Origin: an uncultured Bacteroidales bacterium
GTDB taxonomy: Bacteria; Bacteroidota; Bacteroidia; Bacteroidales; P3
Length of the DNA stretch: 64,000 bases
Direction of reading: 5' to 3'
NCBI GenBank assembly: GCA_946183915.1
Contig: CAMHDJ010000003.1
Location: forward strand, 19,545 to 83,544
Below the pieces are notes generated by a model. The model ran no database searches. It worked only from the letters and a program-made list of their open reading frames with translations, and had not been told where the DNA came from. This document shows positions 48,942 through 57,567 of this stretch, piece after piece. The position numbers were made by a program, and so were the translations under genes. Position 1 is the first letter of the stretch. Each line of letters begins with the position of its first letter.

Positions 48942-51266
48942 ATGAAAAGAATACTGACCATATTGTTCCTGAATAGCCTCCTGGCCGTGTCGGCCTGGGG
49001 CCAAGGCATCGTGAAGGGTGTGCTCTTCGACGAGGCCAACGGCGAGGCCGTCCCCTTTGCCAACGTGGTGCTCGACGGCACCGGCTACGGTTGCGCCACC
49101 GACCTCAACGGCTTCTTCCTCATCAACAAGGTGCCCGCCGGCCAGTACACACTCCGCGTGCGCTTCATGGGCTACGAGGAGTATGTGCAGTCCGTCACCA
49201 TCGTCGACCGGCGCACCGTCAGCCTGACCCTCCACCTCAAGCCCTCGGCACAGATGCTGAAGACCGTCGAAATCACCGACAGCAAGGCCGAAGAACGCCG
49301 CATTCAGACCCAGGTGAGCGTGGAGAAACTCACCGCCAGCCAGATACAACAGATGCCTTCCATCGGCGGCACGGCCGACATCGCCCAGTACATGCAGGTG
49401 CTGCCCGGCGTCAACTCCACCGGCGACCAGGGCGGTCAGCTCTACATCCGCGGCGGCTCCATGATCCAGAACCTCACCCTCCTCGACGGCATGGTGGTCT
49501 ACAACCCCTTCCACTCCATCGGCCTCTACTCCATTTTCGAAACCGATGTCATCCTCAACGCCGACATCTACACCGGCGGCTTCGGCGCCGAGTACGGCGG
49601 ACGCCTCTCGTCGGTGATGGACATCACCACCCGCGACGGCAACAAACGCCACCACACCGGCAAGCTGGGCCTCAACACCTTCGGCGCCAACCTGATCCTT
49701 GAGGGCCCCCTGAAGCGCGAAACCGACGAGTCGAAGAGCACCATCACCTACCTGCTCACCGCCAAAAACTCCTTCCTCTCCAAGACCTCCCCCCTGCTCT
49801 ACCCCTACATCGAAGGCGGGCTGCCGTTCGACTTCCTCGACCTCTACGGCAAACTGACCCTCAACTCCGGCACCGGAAGCAAGATCAGCGTCTTCGGATT
49901 CCACTTCGACGACTCGGTGTCGAACTACCAGGCCATCGCCGACTACCACTGGCGCAACTTCGGACTCGGCACCAACTTCATGCTCGTCACCGGCAGTTCC
50001 TCCATCCTCGAGGGCACCGTGGCCTACAGCAACTACAACATCACCCTCGACGACGGCACGACCAACAGCAAGTACAGCTCCATCGGCGGATTCAACGCCA
50101 CCATGCAGGTCACCAACTTCATCGGCAACAACCGCCTCCGCTACGGCCTCACCTTCGAAGGCTACACCACTGACTACCAGTACGTCAACCAGTACGCCAA
50201 GCTCATCTCGCAGAGCGAGCCCACCACCAACCTCTCCCTCTACGGCACCTACAAGCTCACCGCCGGCCGCTGGCTGATCGATCCCGGCCTGCGATTCATC
50301 TACTACGCCACCCTCAACAGCCCCAACCTCGAGCCCCGACTGGCCGCCAAATACAACGCCACCGACAAGCTGCGCTTCAAGATGGCCGGCGGATTCTACA
50401 GCCAGATCTTCCTCGACGCCCGCTCGGACAACGACATCGTCAACCTCTTCACCGGCTTCCTCACCGGCAGTGCCGACCTCGGCGTGCCCACCACCTTCCT
50501 CGGCGACAAGGTCACCTCGTGCGTTCAGAAGGCAAAACACTTCATCATCGGTGCCGAATACGACCTGACGGACCTCATCACCTTCAACGCCGAAGTCTAC
50601 ATCAAGTACTTCGACCAGCTGCTCAACGCCAACCGCAACAACATGTACAGCGACACCGACCCCTCCTACACCGACCCCTCGAGCCCCTACTACAAAGAAG
50701 AATACCTGCGGAAAGACTACATCATCGAAGAAGGTATGGCCGCCGGCCTCGACCTCAGCGCCACCCTCGACCTCGACCGCCTCTACCTCTGGGCCACCTA
50801 CTCGCTGGGCTACGTGCAGCGTACCGACGAGGTGCAAACCTACAATCCCCACTACGACCGTCGCCACACCTTCAACCTCTTGGCCACCTACCACTTCGGA
50901 TCGAACAACGAATGGGAGGCCAGTGGGCGTTGGACCTTCGGTAGCGGGTTCCCCTTCACCCAGACGGCCGGCATCTACCAGCAGTTGCCCATGGGCAGCG
51001 ACATCGCCAGCGACTACACTCGCGAGAACGGCGAGTATAGTCTCCACTACGCCGAGCTGTACCGTGGACGCTTACCGTCCTACCATCGCCTCGACCTGGG
51101 CATTAAACGCAAGTTCTCCATCGGCCGCCGCTCCATCCTGGAACTCAGCCTCTCGGCCACCAATATCTACAGTCGCGAGAACATTTTCTACTTCAACCGC
51201 ACCACCTACGAGCGCGTCAACCAGCTGCCCATCCTGGCCTCCTTCGGCCTCAACTTCCGCTTCTAG
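48942..51266 (+). CDS. TonB-dependent receptor with carboxypeptidase-like N-terminal domain
   Basis: 774 residues. Signal peptide (MKRILTILFLNSLLAVSAWG), a carboxypeptidase regulatory-like domain (VKGVLFDEANGEAVPFANVV, YTLRVRFMGYEEYVQ), a plug (PSIGGTADIAQYMQVLPGVN, QLYIRGGSMIQNLTLLDGM, YNPFHSIGLYSIFETDVI) and a barrel ending in ASFGLNFRF. Fits an outer-membrane active transporter without an adjacent SusD. Substrate unknown. It converges with msrA, overlapping by four bases. Confidence 0.93.
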   Translation: MKRILTILFLNSLLAVSAWGQGIVKGVLFDEANGEAVPFANVVLDGTGYGCATDLNGFFLINKVPAGQYTLRVRFMGYEEYVQSVTIVDRRTVSLTLHLKPSAQMLKTVEITDSKAEERRIQTQVSVEKLTASQIQQMPSIGGTADIAQYMQVLPGVNSTGDQGGQLYIRGGSMIQNLTLLDGMVVYNPFHSIGLYSIFETDVILNADIYTGGFGAEYGGRLSSVMDITTRDGNKRHHTGKLGLNTFGANLILEGPLKRETDESKSTITYLLTAKNSFLSKTSPLLYPYIEGGLPFDFLDLYGKLTLNSGTGSKISVFGFHFDDSVSNYQAIADYHWRNFGLGTNFMLVTGSSSILEGTVAYSNYNITLDDGTTNSKYSSIGGFNATMQVTNFIGNNRLRYGLTFEGYTTDYQYVNQYAKLISQSEPTTNLSLYGTYKLTAGRWLIDPGLRFIYYATLNSPNLEPRLAAKYNATDKLRFKMAGGFYSQIFLDARSDNDIVNLFTGFLTGSADLGVPTTFLGDKVTSCVQKAKHFIIGAEYDLTDLITFNAEVYIKYFDQLLNANRNNMYSDTDPSYTDPSSPYYKEEYLRKDYIIEEGMAAGLDLSATLDLDRLYLWATYSLGYVQRTDEVQTYNPHYDRRHTFNLLATYHFGSNNEWEASGRWTFGSGFPFTQTAGIYQQLPMGSDIASDYTRENGEYSLHYAELYRGRLPSYHRLDLGIKRKFSIGRRSILELSLSATNIYSRENIFYFNRTTYERVNQLPILASFGLNFRF

Positions 51267-51766
51267 CCGTTTGCGCGGCGGGCATACTCGAAGAGAGCCT
51301 GCGGCAGATGGCAGTAGCCGTCGGGGTGCTTGTCCAGATAGTCCTGGTGACTCTCGTCGGCGGGGAAGAAATTGCGGATCGGTTCCACCTCGACAGCCAG
51401 CGGAGCGCTGTAGCCTCGCTGCACGTCATCGTAGACCTCCTGTATGGTCAAGCGGTCCTCAGGCTCGATATAGTAGATCCCTGTGCGGTACCGTGTGCCG
51501 CGATCCTCGCCCTGTTGGTTGACACTGGTGGGCTCGATGCAGTCGAAATACAGCTGCACAAGGCGCTTCAAAGGCAACACCACGGGGTCGAAAACCACCC
51601 GTACCGCCTCGGCATAGCCCGTACGGTCGGTGTAGACCTCCTTGTAGGTGGGGTTGTCTGTGTTGCCGTTGGCGAAACCGGTCTCGGTTTCCACCACTCC
51701 ATGGATCTGCTTCAGGTAGTGCTGCGCGCCCCAGAAGCAGCCCGCAGCCAAAAAGATCGTCTTCAT
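51263..51766 (-). CDS. msrA: Peptide-methionine (S)-S-oxide reductase MsrA
   Basis: 167 residues. Active-site GCFWG (residues 9-13) in LAAGCFWGAQHY, GFANGNTDNPTYKEVYT (MsrA usually GY.GG) and the YFPADESHQDYLDKHP-like NFFPADESHQDYLDKHPDGY near the C-terminus. Repairs oxidised methionine. Nine bases downstream of the radical SAM gene on the same strand. Confidence 0.94.
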   Translation of the reverse strand: MKTIFLAAGCFWGAQHYLKQIHGVVETETGFANGNTDNPTYKEVYTDRTGYAEAVRVVFDPVVLPLKRLVQLYFDCIEPTSVNQQGEDRGTRYRTGIYYIEPEDRLTIQEVYDDVQRGYSAPLAVEVEPIRNFFPADESHQDYLDKHPDGYCHLPQALFEYARRANG

Positions 51767-51775
51767 ATCTATCTC

Positions 51776-53416
51776 TTATTTCTTTACTCTTAGTCCCTTT
51801 GGGAACCACCGCTCCACCGGTCGCTCCAGCCCCAGGCCGTTCATATAGTTGTAGGTAGCCAACCGCAACGCGGCCCCAACGGCCTCGATGTCGTAGTCGA
51901 ACGGCGGCGTCCAGTCCACCTCGTTGTTGCAGAACGGGTGGGTATCGCCGCCCAAGCGGCGGGCACCGTAGGCCTCTGGGTGTTGCCCCGAGGGCGAATG
52001 GCACGTCATGGCGTAGCGGTGCCAGAAGGCACTCTGCACGATGCCCTCGTCGAACATGCGGCGCACTGTCTCCAGGGCATCCTTCGTTTCCTGGAGGGTC
52101 TCGGTGGGGAAGCCGTACATCAGGTAGGTATGGACCATGATGCCCGCGTCGTTCAGATGGCGACAGGCCTCGACGGTCTGGTGGATGGTGACCCCTTTGT
52201 CCATGAGTTTCAGCAGGCGGTCGCTCGCCACCTCCAGGCCACCGCTCACGGCTACCATCCCCGCCCGGGCCAGGAGCTGGCACATCTCGGCGGTGTAAGC
52301 CTTCTCAAAGCGTATATTGCCCCAGAAACTCACCGCCAGTCCCCGGCGGAGTATCTCCTCAGCCACCTCCTTCAGAAGCCGGGGTGGCAAGGCCTCGTCC
52401 ACAAAGTGGAAGCCCGTCCGCCCCGTCTGCTGCACGATGCGCTCCATGTGATCCACCACCGTGGCGGCCTCCGGGGCCCGGAAGCGGCCGATGTAGTCCA
52501 GCGACGTGTCGCAGAAAGCGCACCGATGCCAGTAGCATCCGTGGGCCATGACCATCTTGTTCCACCGGCCTTGGCTCCAGAGACGGTGCATCGGGTTGGT
52601 CATCTCGGTGAGCGAGAGGTACTTCTCGAGCGGCAGATCGCTGAAGTCGGGGCAACACTGGTCGGCGTCGGGGTGGCCGTCGATGAGCACCGAATGGCAG
52701 AATTCGTATAGGCGTGGCTCCCGCAGCTGGCGCCACTCGGTGTTGGGGAAACCACCCCCGATCTCCACTCGTGCCCGGGTGTGGCCCAGTAGCCACTGGC
52801 CACAGCGCAGAGCACCGTAGAGGCACCCCGGGAACGGCACGGTCAGGTCCACCTGCTCAGGCCTGAATGTCTCGACTTCACACTCCAGCAGTTCCAACAT
52901 CAAGCGGTCCACCGCCGACGGCGCCTGATGCAACTCGTCATAGAGCGGATCGAACGTCGGGGCGTCATTGCTCAGGTACTCGGCGTAGCGCACCAGGTCG
53001 AAATGGGGATCGACCTGCTCGCGAATGTAGTCGGCGATGTCCTCGACGAAGAGCGTGGCCAGGTGCTGCGCCTTGTCGGTGGTGCCAGCCACGCCGAAAC
53101 TCCACTCCATGTTGTCCTCGTCCAGCTGGGCAAAGCGACGGCCTTCGGGGAGCAGTGTCCGGGCTGCTATGCGGGGCCCCAGCGTGTCGTCCTGTCCACG
53201 GAGGAAGCGCTTGACGGGTTCGATGAGGCGCGCCTCGCGCTCCAGGCCGATGCTCATCAGGAACGACTCGGAGAGCACCCGGTCGGCCACCTCGATGCCG
53301 AGGTCGACCTGCCGCACCTCGTGCCCCTGGGCACGGTAGTACCCCTTCAGGTAGGCCGTGGCCGGATAGGGTGTGTTGAGCTGCGTCAGCGGCGGTGTGA
53401 TGAGCAGGATGCGCAT
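51776..53416 (-). CDS. B12-binding-domain-type radical SAM protein
   Basis: 546 residues. N-terminal LLITPPLTQLNTPYPATAYL and the Rossmann-like region up to about residue 200 (with VEIGGGFPNTEW, FCHSVLIDG) resemble the cobalamin-binding domain of class B radical SAM enzymes. The cluster motif is CYWHRCAFC, a CX4CX2C spacing rather than CX3CX2C, followed by SLDYIGRFRAPEAATVVDHM, VSGGLEVASDRLLKLMDKG and MVHTYLMYGFPTETLQETKD. Substrate unknown; members may be methyltransferases or cyclases. Whether it binds B12 is not proven. Confidence 0.85.
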   Translation of the reverse strand: MRILLITPPLTQLNTPYPATAYLKGYYRAQGHEVRQVDLGIEVADRVLSESFLMSIGLEREARLIEPVKRFLRGQDDTLGPRIAARTLLPEGRRFAQLDEDNMEWSFGVAGTTDKAQHLATLFVEDIADYIREQVDPHFDLVRYAEYLSNDAPTFDPLYDELHQAPSAVDRLMLELLECEVETFRPEQVDLTVPFPGCLYGALRCGQWLLGHTRARVEIGGGFPNTEWRQLREPRLYEFCHSVLIDGHPDADQCCPDFSDLPLEKYLSLTEMTNPMHRLWSQGRWNKMVMAHGCYWHRCAFCDTSLDYIGRFRAPEAATVVDHMERIVQQTGRTGFHFVDEALPPRLLKEVAEEILRRGLAVSFWGNIRFEKAYTAEMCQLLARAGMVAVSGGLEVASDRLLKLMDKGVTIHQTVEACRHLNDAGIMVHTYLMYGFPTETLQETKDALETVRRMFDEGIVQSAFWHRYAMTCHSPSGQHPEAYGARRLGGDTHPFCNNEVDWTPPFDYDIEAVGAALRLATYNYMNGLGLERPVERWFPKGLRVKK

Positions 53417-53428
53417 GGTACCAAAAAA

Positions 53429-53454
53429 GCCCTCCGAGCCTGCGGAGGGCTTTT
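53429..53454 (-). terminator. Intrinsic terminator after the C1 peptidase gene
   Basis: GCCCTCCG (53429-53436) pairs with CGGAGGGC (53443-53450); on the minus strand the hairpin is followed by TTTTTTGG. It lies 22 bases after the minus-strand stop. Confidence 0.88.
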
Positions 53455-53475
53455 GCTATATTCTTGTAACTATTC

Positions 53476-54741
53476 TTATTTCTTCTTGGCCTTCTTGGCG
53501 GGAGCCTTGGCGCTGTCGGCAATGCCGAGCTTGGCCTTGATGGCGGCGGGGATGGCGTCCTTGTGGACCACGATGTTCATCGTCTTGTAGCGAACGAAGG
53601 CCTTGCTGCAGAAGAAGTTGCCTCCGAACTCGCCGTTGTACTTGCCCCAGCTGTTCTTCACCATGTAGTACTCGTTGCCCATCTGATCCTTAGCCTTGCC
53701 GTAGATGAGCATGCCGTGGTCGTCGGTGGTCTCCCAGTTGTCGTAGGCCTGCTGGCGTTCCTCCTGGGTCACCCAGCGCTGCGGCGTGGGGTGCTTGGCG
53801 GCCTCGTCGGCGATGTCGCTGGCGCTCATGCCGCTCCACTTGGCCTGGTCGCTACCCACCTTGGCGGCAGCCTTGCCGTCGGTGGCGGGGAGCACGGCGA
53901 AGCCCTTGCGGGTGTAGCGGAAGCCCTGCTCGCTGACGTCGGAGCCCCAGGCGATGGTGTAGCCGTTGTCGATGGCGTAGTCGAAGATTTCCATCATCTC
54001 GTCGATGGGCACATTGTAGCTCAGGCCCCAGCGCCAGTTGTCCTGGATCTCGAGGACGAACTGCTCGTAGAAGGGATGGTGGGTGTAGGAGGTGATGCTG
54101 ACGTAGTCATCGGGGTTCAGGCCGAGGCTCTCGCCGAAGCTCTTCGGGGTGTACTCGACGCCCTTGTAGTTGAACTTCTCGGGGATCTTGCCAAGGTAGG
54201 TCTCGTGGACGGCCTGGACGGCTTTGAGCCACAGGGGCTGGCCGTCGGGGCTGTACTGCAGTTTCTTCAGTTTTCCCTTGGCCACGGCCTCGACCATGCG
54301 GTCGGTCAGGGCGCTGAGCTCGGTGTGGTTGCTCAGGGTGTCGCCGTAGGCGGCGCCGGCGGGCATCACCTCGTCGGGCACCATGCCGTAGTGCTTGAGG
54401 CAGTAGATCACATCGTTGAAAGCGCCGCCCTGGCTGAAGCTGACGTCGCCGTGGGTACGCACGGCGGCCATGGCGCGGTCGTTATAGGTCTTCTCGACCA
54501 CATACATCTCGCTCAGGTCGTACTCGCCCTTGCCCATGCGGAGCAGCTCGGCCTCGAGGAAGGCGATGCCGCTGTAGCTCCAGCAGGTGCCGGCGTTGTT
54601 CTGGTCTTTGACGGAGGTCACGGGGATCACCTTGACGGTGTCGAACTTGTAGCCCTCGTCTTCGGATTTCTTCTCCTCCTGTGCAAAGACGGAGGTGGCG
54701 CAAAGGGCGATGGCGCCCAGCGTAAGGAATGCTTTTTTCAT
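53476..54741 (-). CDS. Secreted C1-family cysteine peptidase (bleomycin-hydrolase type)
   Basis: 421 residues. Signal peptide MKKAFLTLGAIALCATSVFA. Catalytic Cys in VKDQNNAGTCWSYSGIAFLE with the Gln of the oxyanion hole, His in WETTDDHGMLIYGKAKDQMG and Asn in YMVKNSWGKYNG; overall layout matches aminopeptidase C/PepC-like proteins of Bacteroidota. The Lys/Ala-rich tail (KAPAKKAKKK) is unusual. Probably digests peptides in the periplasm or outside the cell. Confidence 0.92.
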   Translation of the reverse strand: MKKAFLTLGAIALCATSVFAQEEKKSEDEGYKFDTVKVIPVTSVKDQNNAGTCWSYSGIAFLEAELLRMGKGEYDLSEMYVVEKTYNDRAMAAVRTHGDVSFSQGGAFNDVIYCLKHYGMVPDEVMPAGAAYGDTLSNHTELSALTDRMVEAVAKGKLKKLQYSPDGQPLWLKAVQAVHETYLGKIPEKFNYKGVEYTPKSFGESLGLNPDDYVSITSYTHHPFYEQFVLEIQDNWRWGLSYNVPIDEMMEIFDYAIDNGYTIAWGSDVSEQGFRYTRKGFAVLPATDGKAAAKVGSDQAKWSGMSASDIADEAAKHPTPQRWVTQEERQQAYDNWETTDDHGMLIYGKAKDQMGNEYYMVKNSWGKYNGEFGGNFFCSKAFVRYKTMNIVVHKDAIPAAIKAKLGIADSAKAPAKKAKKK

Positions 54742-54783
54742 TTAGGTATCTGTTATTGTTTTTATTTATTTTCTCTCTATCAA

Positions 54784-54809
54784 ACCGCGAAATTCGCGGT
54801 GCAAAATTA
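54784..54809 (-). promoter_or_regulatory. -7 element and palindrome upstream of the C1 peptidase gene
   Basis: Minus-strand TAATTTTG (54802-54809) matches TAnnTTTG; immediately downstream is the perfect inverted repeat ACCGCGAA-A-TTCGCGGT (54784-54800), at the expected transcription start. Confidence 0.6.
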
Positions 54810-54944
54810 CGAATTGTTTTCGACATGGCCAAATCTTTTTGCCCTCCTGCGCCACATTTTTCGACTCACACGCCGCGGACACGGGCCACACCGCCGACCT
54901 CTCCCCCGAAAGGGGACGAACAAAAGCACCGCCCCGCAGGGCAG

Positions 54945-55097
54945 AAAACGGCGAATTACTCGAATTACTCGAAGCTACGCAGACTGTTATGTCATCGGAT
55001 CGTTTAGCAAATTACTCGAAGGGTCTGCGCAAGCATTCGAGTAATTCGCTGAAAATCGACCTGCGTAGCTTCGAGTTCTTCGAGTAATTCGCCGTTT
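54945..55097. repeat. Nested inverted repeats built from GAATTACTCG units
   Basis: Outer arms 54945-54982 and 55061-55097 (AAAACGGCGAATTACTCG to GAAGCTACGCAG, and its reverse complement) match over almost their whole length. Inner arms AGCAAATTACTCGAA (about 55006-55020) and TTCGAGTAATTCGCT (about 55036-55050) pair within. The unit also occurs at 48898-48915. No ORF. Confidence 0.85.
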
Positions 55098-55100
55098 TAT

Positions 55101-55143
55101 CAAAATTAAGTAAATTTAGGTTAAAAAAATAGATCGTGCACGT
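55101..55143 (+). repeat. Broken fourth copy of the dispersed repeat element
   Basis: AATTAAGTAAATTTAGG and AGATCGTGCACG match the start of the element, but the palindrome stops half-way at ATCGTGCACG and is followed by unrelated sequence to about 55257, which holds three hairpins (GGAGCCTCCA/TGGAGGCTTCC; GACCCC/GGGGTC; GCTGCG/CGCAGC). Confidence 0.75.
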
Positions 55144-55257
55144 GAAGGGAGCCTCCAGTGGAGGCTTCCGATAGCGAAGCGGAGAACGACCCCCTCCGCG
55201 GGGTCGTCGGTGCAAAGCGCCGATGCTGCGATCCGAAAACGCAGCCCCAAACAGTCA

Positions 55258-55456
55258 ATTTAAGTTAATTTATGTCAAAAAATTAGATCGTGCACGATCT
55301 ATTTTGCACCTTTAAAACATTCTAAACGAGCCATCTAGCCTTCCGGAAGTGTGCTAACCATGCTGGAAAACTCGCAAAACGCTGACAGGGCAAGGATTTT
55401 GCCCTGGTTTTAAGAGAGTCATCAGGGAGTCATCAGGGAGCCATCAGGGAGTCAGG
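55258..55456 (+). repeat. Dispersed repeat element, copy 3
   Basis: Leader TTTAAGTTAATTTATG, palindrome around 55282-55299 (one arm changed at the edge: CTATTTT for CTAATTT), ACCATGCTGGAAAACTCGC, hairpin 55386-55406 with GTTTT, and AGTCATCAGGG units. Located upstream of rfbB. The gap 54742-55578 otherwise holds only the repeats listed and the C1 peptidase promoter. Confidence 0.88.
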
Positions 55457-55578
55457 AGGTAATCATCCTGATTGTGAGGCCCATGGAAAGACCCCATGAA
55501 GCAACCGATCACTTTTTTTTACGGTGGCACAATAAACTATGTCTCGTTTCGTTATTTTATCAAAATTAATGTAACGCT

Positions 55579-56709
55579 ATGAATATCATCATCACCGGCG
55601 GAGCCGGATTTATCGGCAGCCACGTGGTACGGCTGTTTGTCAACAAGTACCCCCAGTATAAGATCATCAACGTCGACAAGCTCACCTACGCGGGCAACCT
55701 GGCCAACCTCAAGGACGTGGAGGACAAGCCAAACTATAAGTTCGTCAAGATGGACATCTGCGACTTCGACGGTATCTACAAGCTCCTCCAAGATGAGCAC
55801 GTGGACGGCATCATCCACCTGGCCGCCGAGAGCCATGTGGACCGCTCGATCAAGGACCCCTTCACCTTTGCGCAGACCAACGTGATGGGCACGCTGAGCC
55901 TGCTGCAGGCCGCCAAGTGCTACTGGGAGACCCTGCCGGAGAAGTTCGAGGGCAAGCGCTTCTACCACATCTCGACCGACGAGGTGTACGGCGCCCTGCA
56001 GATGACCCACCCCGAAGGCATCAAACCGCCGTTTACGACCAAAGCTTCATCGGGCAAGCACCACCTGGCCTATGGAGAAAAATTCTTCACCGAGGACCTC
56101 AAGTACCAGCCCCACAGCCCCTACAGCGCCGCCAAGGCCAGCAGCGACCACTTCGTGCGCGCCTTCCACGACACCTACGGCCTGCCCACCATCGTCACCA
56201 ACTGCTCCAACAACTACGGCCCCTACCAGTTCCCGGAGAAGCTCATCCCGCTGTTCATCAACAACATCCGCCACCGCAAACCGCTGCCCGTCTACGGCAA
56301 GGGCGAGAACGTGCGCGACTGGCTGTATGTCGAAGACCACGCCCGCGCCATCGATCTCATCTTCCACAAAGGCACCATCGCCGAGACCTACAACATCGGC
56401 GGCTTCAACGAGTGGAAGAACATCGACATCATCCGCGTGCTGATCAACACCGTCGACCGCCTGTTGGGCCGCCCCGAGGGTCAGGACATGGACCTCATCA
56501 CCTACGTCACCGACCGCGCCGGCCACGACCTGCGCTACGCCATCGACTCCTCCAAGCTGCAGCGCGAGCTGGGCTGGGAGCCCAGTCTCCAGTTCGAGGA
56601 GGGCATCGAGAAGACCGTCCGCTGGTACCTGGACAACCAGGAGTGGATGGACAACATCACCCGCGGCGACTACATGAAGTACTACGAAGAGATGTACGCC
56701 AACCGCTAA
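55579..56709 (+). CDS. rfbB: dTDP-glucose 4,6-dehydratase
   Basis: 376 residues. NAD-binding GGAGFIGSHVVRLF, LAAESHVDRSI, catalytic Thr-Asp-Glu in HISTDEVYG, YSAAKASSDHFVRAFHDTYG with Tyr/Lys, and VRDWLYVEDHARAI. It makes dTDP-4-keto-6-deoxyglucose for rhamnose or other LPS sugars. No other dTDP-sugar gene is next to it, and a strong terminator follows. Confidence 0.95.
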   Translation: MNIIITGGAGFIGSHVVRLFVNKYPQYKIINVDKLTYAGNLANLKDVEDKPNYKFVKMDICDFDGIYKLLQDEHVDGIIHLAAESHVDRSIKDPFTFAQTNVMGTLSLLQAAKCYWETLPEKFEGKRFYHISTDEVYGALQMTHPEGIKPPFTTKASSGKHHLAYGEKFFTEDLKYQPHSPYSAAKASSDHFVRAFHDTYGLPTIVTNCSNNYGPYQFPEKLIPLFINNIRHRKPLPVYGKGENVRDWLYVEDHARAIDLIFHKGTIAETYNIGGFNEWKNIDIIRVLINTVDRLLGRPEGQDMDLITYVTDRAGHDLRYAIDSSKLQRELGWEPSLQFEEGIEKTVRWYLDNQEWMDNITRGDYMKYYEEMYANR

Positions 56710-56733
56710 CCGCCCGCAACGTACCGTCAAATA

Positions 56734-56774
56734 AGAAGAGAGCCGGGACCGTCAACAGTCCCGGCTCTCTTGTA
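56734..56774 (+). terminator. Terminator after rfbB
   Basis: AGAGAGCCGGGAC pairs with GTCCCGGCTCTCT (loop CGTCAACA), followed by TGTATC. On the minus strand it also follows the 56792-57292 gene's stop by about 20 bases. Confidence 0.88.
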
Positions 56775-56791
56775 TCTGATGTGCATGTGGA

Positions 56792-57292
56792 TCAACGGGT
56801 GAGGTCTTCCGTCAGGCGGCTGACGATTTCGCCCCAACGGTCGTCGGAAAGGGAGTGGAAGACAATGAAGCGTTTGTAGTAACGGTTGTAGGAGTAGACA
56901 TCAACAGAGATGATCTGTTGCCCATTCTGCACGATGGTATCCCCTCGGTAGTAGCACTCATAGGCATTCGGTCTGACGAACAGGGTCTGTATCTCTTCGC
57001 TGAAGACCGACAGGTCACTCACGTTCAAATCCTTCTGCAGCCGAGCCCAGCCCGTGTCGGTGGTGGCCTGCAGCACGGTGACGTCGACGAAGAGCGAGTC
57101 GTTGACGCGGTAGTCGGTCACGTAGGCAGCGTCGACGCCCTCGGCCCCGGCATAGCGCTGGTAGAGCTCGCTGGTCTGCTGCTGGGGGAAGAACCAGTAC
57201 CACCGCTTCCACAGCGTGATAGCGGCCAGCTCGATGAGCAGGAGCACGCCCACCCACAGCCAGAATCGTCCTATGTTCTTCCCAAGTCTCAT
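56792..57292 (-). CDS. Single-pass membrane protein of unknown function in an ECF sigma operon
   Basis: 166 residues. One N-terminal membrane segment (FWLWVGVLLLIELAAITLW, residues about 10-28), then a predicted soluble beta-rich domain outside the cytoplasm (DYRVNDSLFVDVTVLQATTD, FVRPNAYECYYRGDTI, IISVDVYSYNRYYKRFIVFH). Family not recognised. It overlaps the upstream 92-residue gene by four bases, and both follow an ECF sigma gene, so it may be part of a signalling or anti-sigma system. Confidence 0.75.
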   Translation of the reverse strand: MRLGKNIGRFWLWVGVLLLIELAAITLWKRWYWFFPQQQTSELYQRYAGAEGVDAAYVTDYRVNDSLFVDVTVLQATTDTGWARLQKDLNVSDLSVFSEEIQTLFVRPNAYECYYRGDTIVQNGQQIISVDVYSYNRYYKRFIVFHSLSDDRWGEIVSRLTEDLTR

Positions 57293-57567
57293 TGTTTGTG
57301 CAGTGCGGCTTCTATGGCGTCGATGGTTTGGGTTTGGTCGAGGTTGCCCTCGAGGGTGATGGTCTTGTACTGCGTCGGCTGGGCGTAGGCAGTCTCGGCA
57401 TTGAGCGCCACGACGGCGAAGATGCAGGCCGCCAAAGCCACGCGGCGGAAGGACTCGTAGCGCCGGCGGCGCACGGCCCAGCGGTGCAGGTCGGCGTCGC
57501 GCTCGGCGTGCAGCTCGGCCACGTGCTGGCGGGCTTCGAGCAGTTGTATTATCTCTTGGTTGGTCAT
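57289..57567 (-). CDS. Small membrane protein, candidate anti-sigma factor
   Basis: 92 residues. A charged N-terminal helix (MTNQEIIQLLEARQHVAELH, continuing with many Arg), one hydrophobic segment (RVALAACIFAVVALNAETA, about residues 43-61) and a short outer tail of about 30 residues. This layout, cytosolic helix plus single membrane helix, directly downstream of an ECF sigma gene (four-base overlap), is that of small anti-sigma factors, though no zinc-binding anti-sigma motif (HX3CX2C) is present. Assignment is by context. Confidence 0.7.
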   Translation of the reverse strand: MTNQEIIQLLEARQHVAELHAERDADLHRWAVRRRRYESFRRVALAACIFAVVALNAETAYAQPTQYKTITLEGNLDQTQTIDAIEAALHKQ

